A model generated the notes under the pieces. That model was not told where the DNA came from and did no database searches. It saw only the letters and a program-made list of their open reading frames with translations. Source: Faecalicatena fissicatena (lineage in GTDB: Bacteria > Bacillota > Clostridia > Lachnospirales > Lachnospiraceae). From it: 64,000 bases of DNA. Positions within the stretch are counted from its first letter, which is position 1, and each line of letters begins with the position of its first letter. The translations under genes were made by a program, and so were the position numbers. This document shows, piece after piece, positions 62,195 to 64,000 of this stretch. The DNA is taken from assembly GCA_001028025.1 (NCBI GenBank), contig LDAQ01000100.1:1-64000 (forward strand), given 5' to 3'.

Positions 62195-62870
62195 TGCTCT
62201 CCCTGACGGAGTTTTGAATCCAGTCGATGGCCCCCTGGGTGTCTCTGTCACGGATAAAGGTCCAGAGCGTGTAATTGTTTTCATAAAGGGCAGGAATGCC
62301 GTATAGTGTACAAAAGCGTTCCCAGAGAGTGAAAACCGGTGTGCGGAAAGACTGGAAAATGAGCGGAATCAGTGTGTTGTGGGAAAGCAGGGCAAATTCA
62401 TGCTGAAATTCAAACGCAGCCTGTGAGGCATCGGTTATGGACTGTGCATTGCGGATCTGTTCTATTTTATCTTTGAGCAGCTGTATCTCTTCTTCGGAAA
62501 TCCTGTCGATGCACAGCTGGGCTGCGAGCGTATCCAGGGCGATCCGCACCTCGAGGATTGAACGGATTTCTTCATTGCGTATTTTTCCCCCGTTGTATTT
62601 CATGATAGAAAGAAGTGTATCCAAAGTGCCTTTACGGCGGTAGTCCGCCACGAAGGTACCCACTCTTGGCTTAACATTCAGAAAACCTTTTCTCTCCAGT
62701 TCACCGAGCCCACTGTTTACCACGGCGCGGCTTACCTGCATCATCTCTGCCAGCTGGCGTTCCGGCGGGAGCTTTTCTCCGATTTTTAATTTCCCTGACA
62801 AAATAAGATGTTCCAGCTGCTCCACAAAAAGATCGCGGAGAGACGGGGAACTGATTTTCTGAAATTCCAT
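62163..62870 (-). CDS. FadR-type GntR/FCD regulator
   Basis: A 235-residue regulator. The N-terminal winged helix (about 8-75) has LEHLILSGKLKIGEKLPPER and MQVSRAVVNSGLGELERKGF, and the FCD helical domain fills about 90-230. The ATG at 62870 follows GGAGGAAAA. A CTGGTAT-N6-ATACCAG palindrome lies between its promoter and start, so it probably represses itself. Its relation to the neighbouring EamA gene, which it overlaps, is unproven. Confidence 0.88.
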   Translation of the reverse strand: MEFQKISSPSLRDLFVEQLEHLILSGKLKIGEKLPPERQLAEMMQVSRAVVNSGLGELERKGFLNVKPRVGTFVADYRRKGTLDTLLSIMKYNGGKIRNEEIRSILEVRIALDTLAAQLCIDRISEEEIQLLKDKIEQIRNAQSITDASQAAFEFQHEFALLSHNTLIPLIFQSFRTPVFTLWERFCTLYGIPALYENNYTLWTFIRDRDTQGAIDWIQNSVRESISGSRTLYYD

Positions 62871-62892
62871 ATATTTTCCTCCAAATCTGCTT

Positions 62893-62950
62893 CTGGTATA
62901 GTCAGATACCAGTTTCTTGTATACTGCATATTATAGTATAAAATGAAAGC
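62893..62950 (-). promoter_or_regulatory. Promoter and palindromic operator of the FadR-type gene
   Basis: Minus strand -35 TTGTTT and -10 TATAAT with a 17-bp spacer (about 62950-62930), followed by the perfect palindrome CTGGTAT-N6-ATACCAG at 62893-62912 in the early transcribed region. Confidence 0.65.
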
Positions 62951-63070
62951 AAAAACAAGAAAAGGGTCGGTGGCCTGACCGGGGATACTAAAACTGCACC
63001 TTGCCAAAAGCCAGTTCATACCGTAAAATAGTGAGCAGTAAATATGACAAAATGGAGGCGCTAGCCGTTT

Positions 63071-63922
63071 ATGAAGATGGTTCGGTCAGAAAAACTGATT
63101 TATGAATATGAAAAGCGGGATGAAGAGGGCAATGTAATCGGAATGAACCGCGCGGTTGACGGCGTGGACATTGACATAGCCCAGGGAGATTTTGTTGCCA
63201 TCCTGGGGCACAATGGTTCGGGAAAGTCAACGCTGGCGAAGCACATGAATGCGATTCTGGTTCCCACAGGCGGGACCATGTGGGTGGATGGCAGGGACAC
63301 AAAGGATCCGATGGAACTGTGGAACGTCAGGCAGTCGGCGGGAATGGTGTTCCAGAATCCGGATAATCAGATCATCGGCACCGTAGTAGAAGAGGACGTG
63401 GGATTCGGCCCTGAGAACCTGGGCGTGCCGACCGATGAGATATGGAAAAGGGTGGAGGACAGTCTGAAGGCGGTCGGGATGCTGGAATACAGGAACAATT
63501 CTCCGAACAAGCTGTCCGGCGGACAGAAACAGCGCGTTGCAATTGCGGGCGTGATTGCCATGGAACCAAAGTGCATTGTACTGGATGAGCCTACAGCGAT
63601 GCTGGACCCAAATGGAAGAAAAGAAGTGATCCGGACGGTACAGGAGCTGCGCAGAAAGAAAAAAGTGACCGTGATCCTGATTACTCATTATATGGAAGAA
63701 GTCATTGATGCGGATCAGGCGTATGTGATGGACAGCGGACACGTTGTAATGCACGGGACACCCCGTGAGATATTCAGCCGGGTGGACGAACTGAAAAAAT
63801 ACAGGCTGGATGTGCCGCAGGTAACGATGCTGGCGGAGACGCTCAGAAAGAAGGGCTTGAAGATTCCTTCCGGAATATTACGGACAGAGGAGCTGGTGGA
63901 AGCATTATGTCAATCAAATTAG
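63071..63922 (+). CDS. ecfA1: ECF transporter ATPase EcfA1
   Basis: A 283-residue ATPase of an energy-coupling factor importer for vitamins or metals. Walker A is GHNGSGKST (about 46-54), Q-loop NPDNQIIG, signature LSGGQKQRVAIAGV, Walker B CIVLDEPTAMLDPNG. GGAGG lies twelve bases before the ATG; ATG 63077 is an alternative. It overlaps the next ATPase gene by 16 bp, the usual EcfA1-EcfA2 order. Confidence 0.93.
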   Translation: MKMVRSEKLIYEYEKRDEEGNVIGMNRAVDGVDIDIAQGDFVAILGHNGSGKSTLAKHMNAILVPTGGTMWVDGRDTKDPMELWNVRQSAGMVFQNPDNQIIGTVVEEDVGFGPENLGVPTDEIWKRVEDSLKAVGMLEYRNNSPNKLSGGQKQRVAIAGVIAMEPKCIVLDEPTAMLDPNGRKEVIRTVQELRRKKKVTVILITHYMEEVIDADQAYVMDSGHVVMHGTPREIFSRVDELKKYRLDVPQVTMLAETLRKKGLKIPSGILRTEELVEALCQSN

Positions 63923-64000
63923 AACATATCAACTACGTATACAGCCCGGGAACGGCATACGAAAAGCAGGCGCTTAAAGAGATCAGCCTGGAGATACAGC
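63907..64000 (+). CDS. ecfA2: ECF transporter ATPase EcfA2 (partial)
   Basis: The first ~31 codons of a second ECF ATPase, starting MSIKLEHINYVYSPGTAYEK and running off the window. The opening matches the EcfA2 N-terminus. The ATG lies inside the end of ecfA1. Confidence 0.88.
   Translation, partial: MSIKLEHINYVYSPGTAYEKQALKEISLEIQ

Noticed and set aside
1..64000. CRISPR array, prophage, integrase or insertion sequence
   Set aside because: No regular direct-repeat/spacer array, phage structural gene, integrase or transposase was seen.

Overview
The window is a stretch of chromosome from an anaerobic, low-to-mid G+C Firmicute. It most resembles a gut Lachnospiraceae (Clostridium cluster XIVa). 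The reasons are strong AGGAGG ribosome binding sites, sigma-A promoters with 16-17 bp spacers, [FeFe]-hydrogenase maturases (HydE/F/G), oxygen-sensitive glycyl-radical enzymes (a hydroxyproline-dehydratase type enzyme and NrdD), YesM/YesN two-component control of CUT1 sugar transporters, and small Lachnospiraceae-type DUF proteins (DUF6465-like, DUF6106-like). Species-level placement is not possible from the sequence alone.

Layout. 0-4 kb: a DUF6465-like protein, a flavodoxin-fold oxidoreductase and a PAS-GAF-GGDEF-EAL c-di-GMP protein. 4-16.4 kb: a divergent YesN/YesM two-component system facing an alpha-mannoside operon (binding lipoprotein, two permeases, ManA, UroD-family protein, GH38 alpha-mannosidase, HAD phosphatase). 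16.4-17.4 kb: a graveyard of GH3, UroD and AraC remnants. 17.4-31 kb: an esterase, tRNA-Gly, YesL-like protein, Xpt, HAD, exonuclease, rubredoxin-glutamate synthase-like fusion, a membrane-lipid group (CDP-alcohol phosphatidyltransferase, DedA, GT4, DUF374), an OmpR/HK pair and a CPBP protease. 30.4-34.5 kb (minus strand): TM1266-like regulator, hydE, hydG, hydF behind a structured leader. 35-41 kb: the hydroxyproline cluster (activase, HypD, AllA-like cupin, GntR, acylphosphatase, proC). 41-50.6 kb: TetR, NrdG-like activase and a riboside-salvage operon (Crp-like regulator, nucleoside phosphorylase, CUT1 transporter, ADP-ribosylglycohydrolase-like protein, DeoB). 50.7-54.2 kb: NrdD with a fused glutaredoxin-like domain, and a TrxB-like reductase. 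54.2-54.9 kb: two very large branched palindromes. 55-64 kb: DUF6106-like, PucR/CdaR-type regulator, MsmK/UgpC-type ATPase, MerR-type operon, two EamA transporters, a possible cysteine peptidase, cyclophilin, GntR and the start of an ECF transporter operon.

How genes work together. The two CUT1 importers carry no ATPase gene, and a stand-alone MsmK/UgpC-type ATPase at 56.4-57.5 kb is the obvious shared motor. HypD would make pyrroline-5-carboxylate, which ProC reduces to proline. The GntR gene and proC share the same pair of TTGTATACAA-like operators, 19 bp apart centre to centre. Nucleoside phosphorylase, the ADP-ribosylglycohydrolase-like protein and DeoB suggest import and breakdown of a ribosylated compound to ribose-5-phosphate.

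The most unusual signals are: (1) two 250-295 bp near-perfect branched palindromes with the same topology but unrelated sequence, between convergent genes; (2) a three-stem leader ahead of the hydrogenase-maturation genes whose closing stem is mutually exclusive with an intrinsic terminator, a candidate riboswitch; (3) a dispersed 13-bp palindrome GGGGTCWGACCCC at seven loci, one of which encodes the C-terminus of HydF; (4) a hairpin that hides the dedA ribosome binding site.
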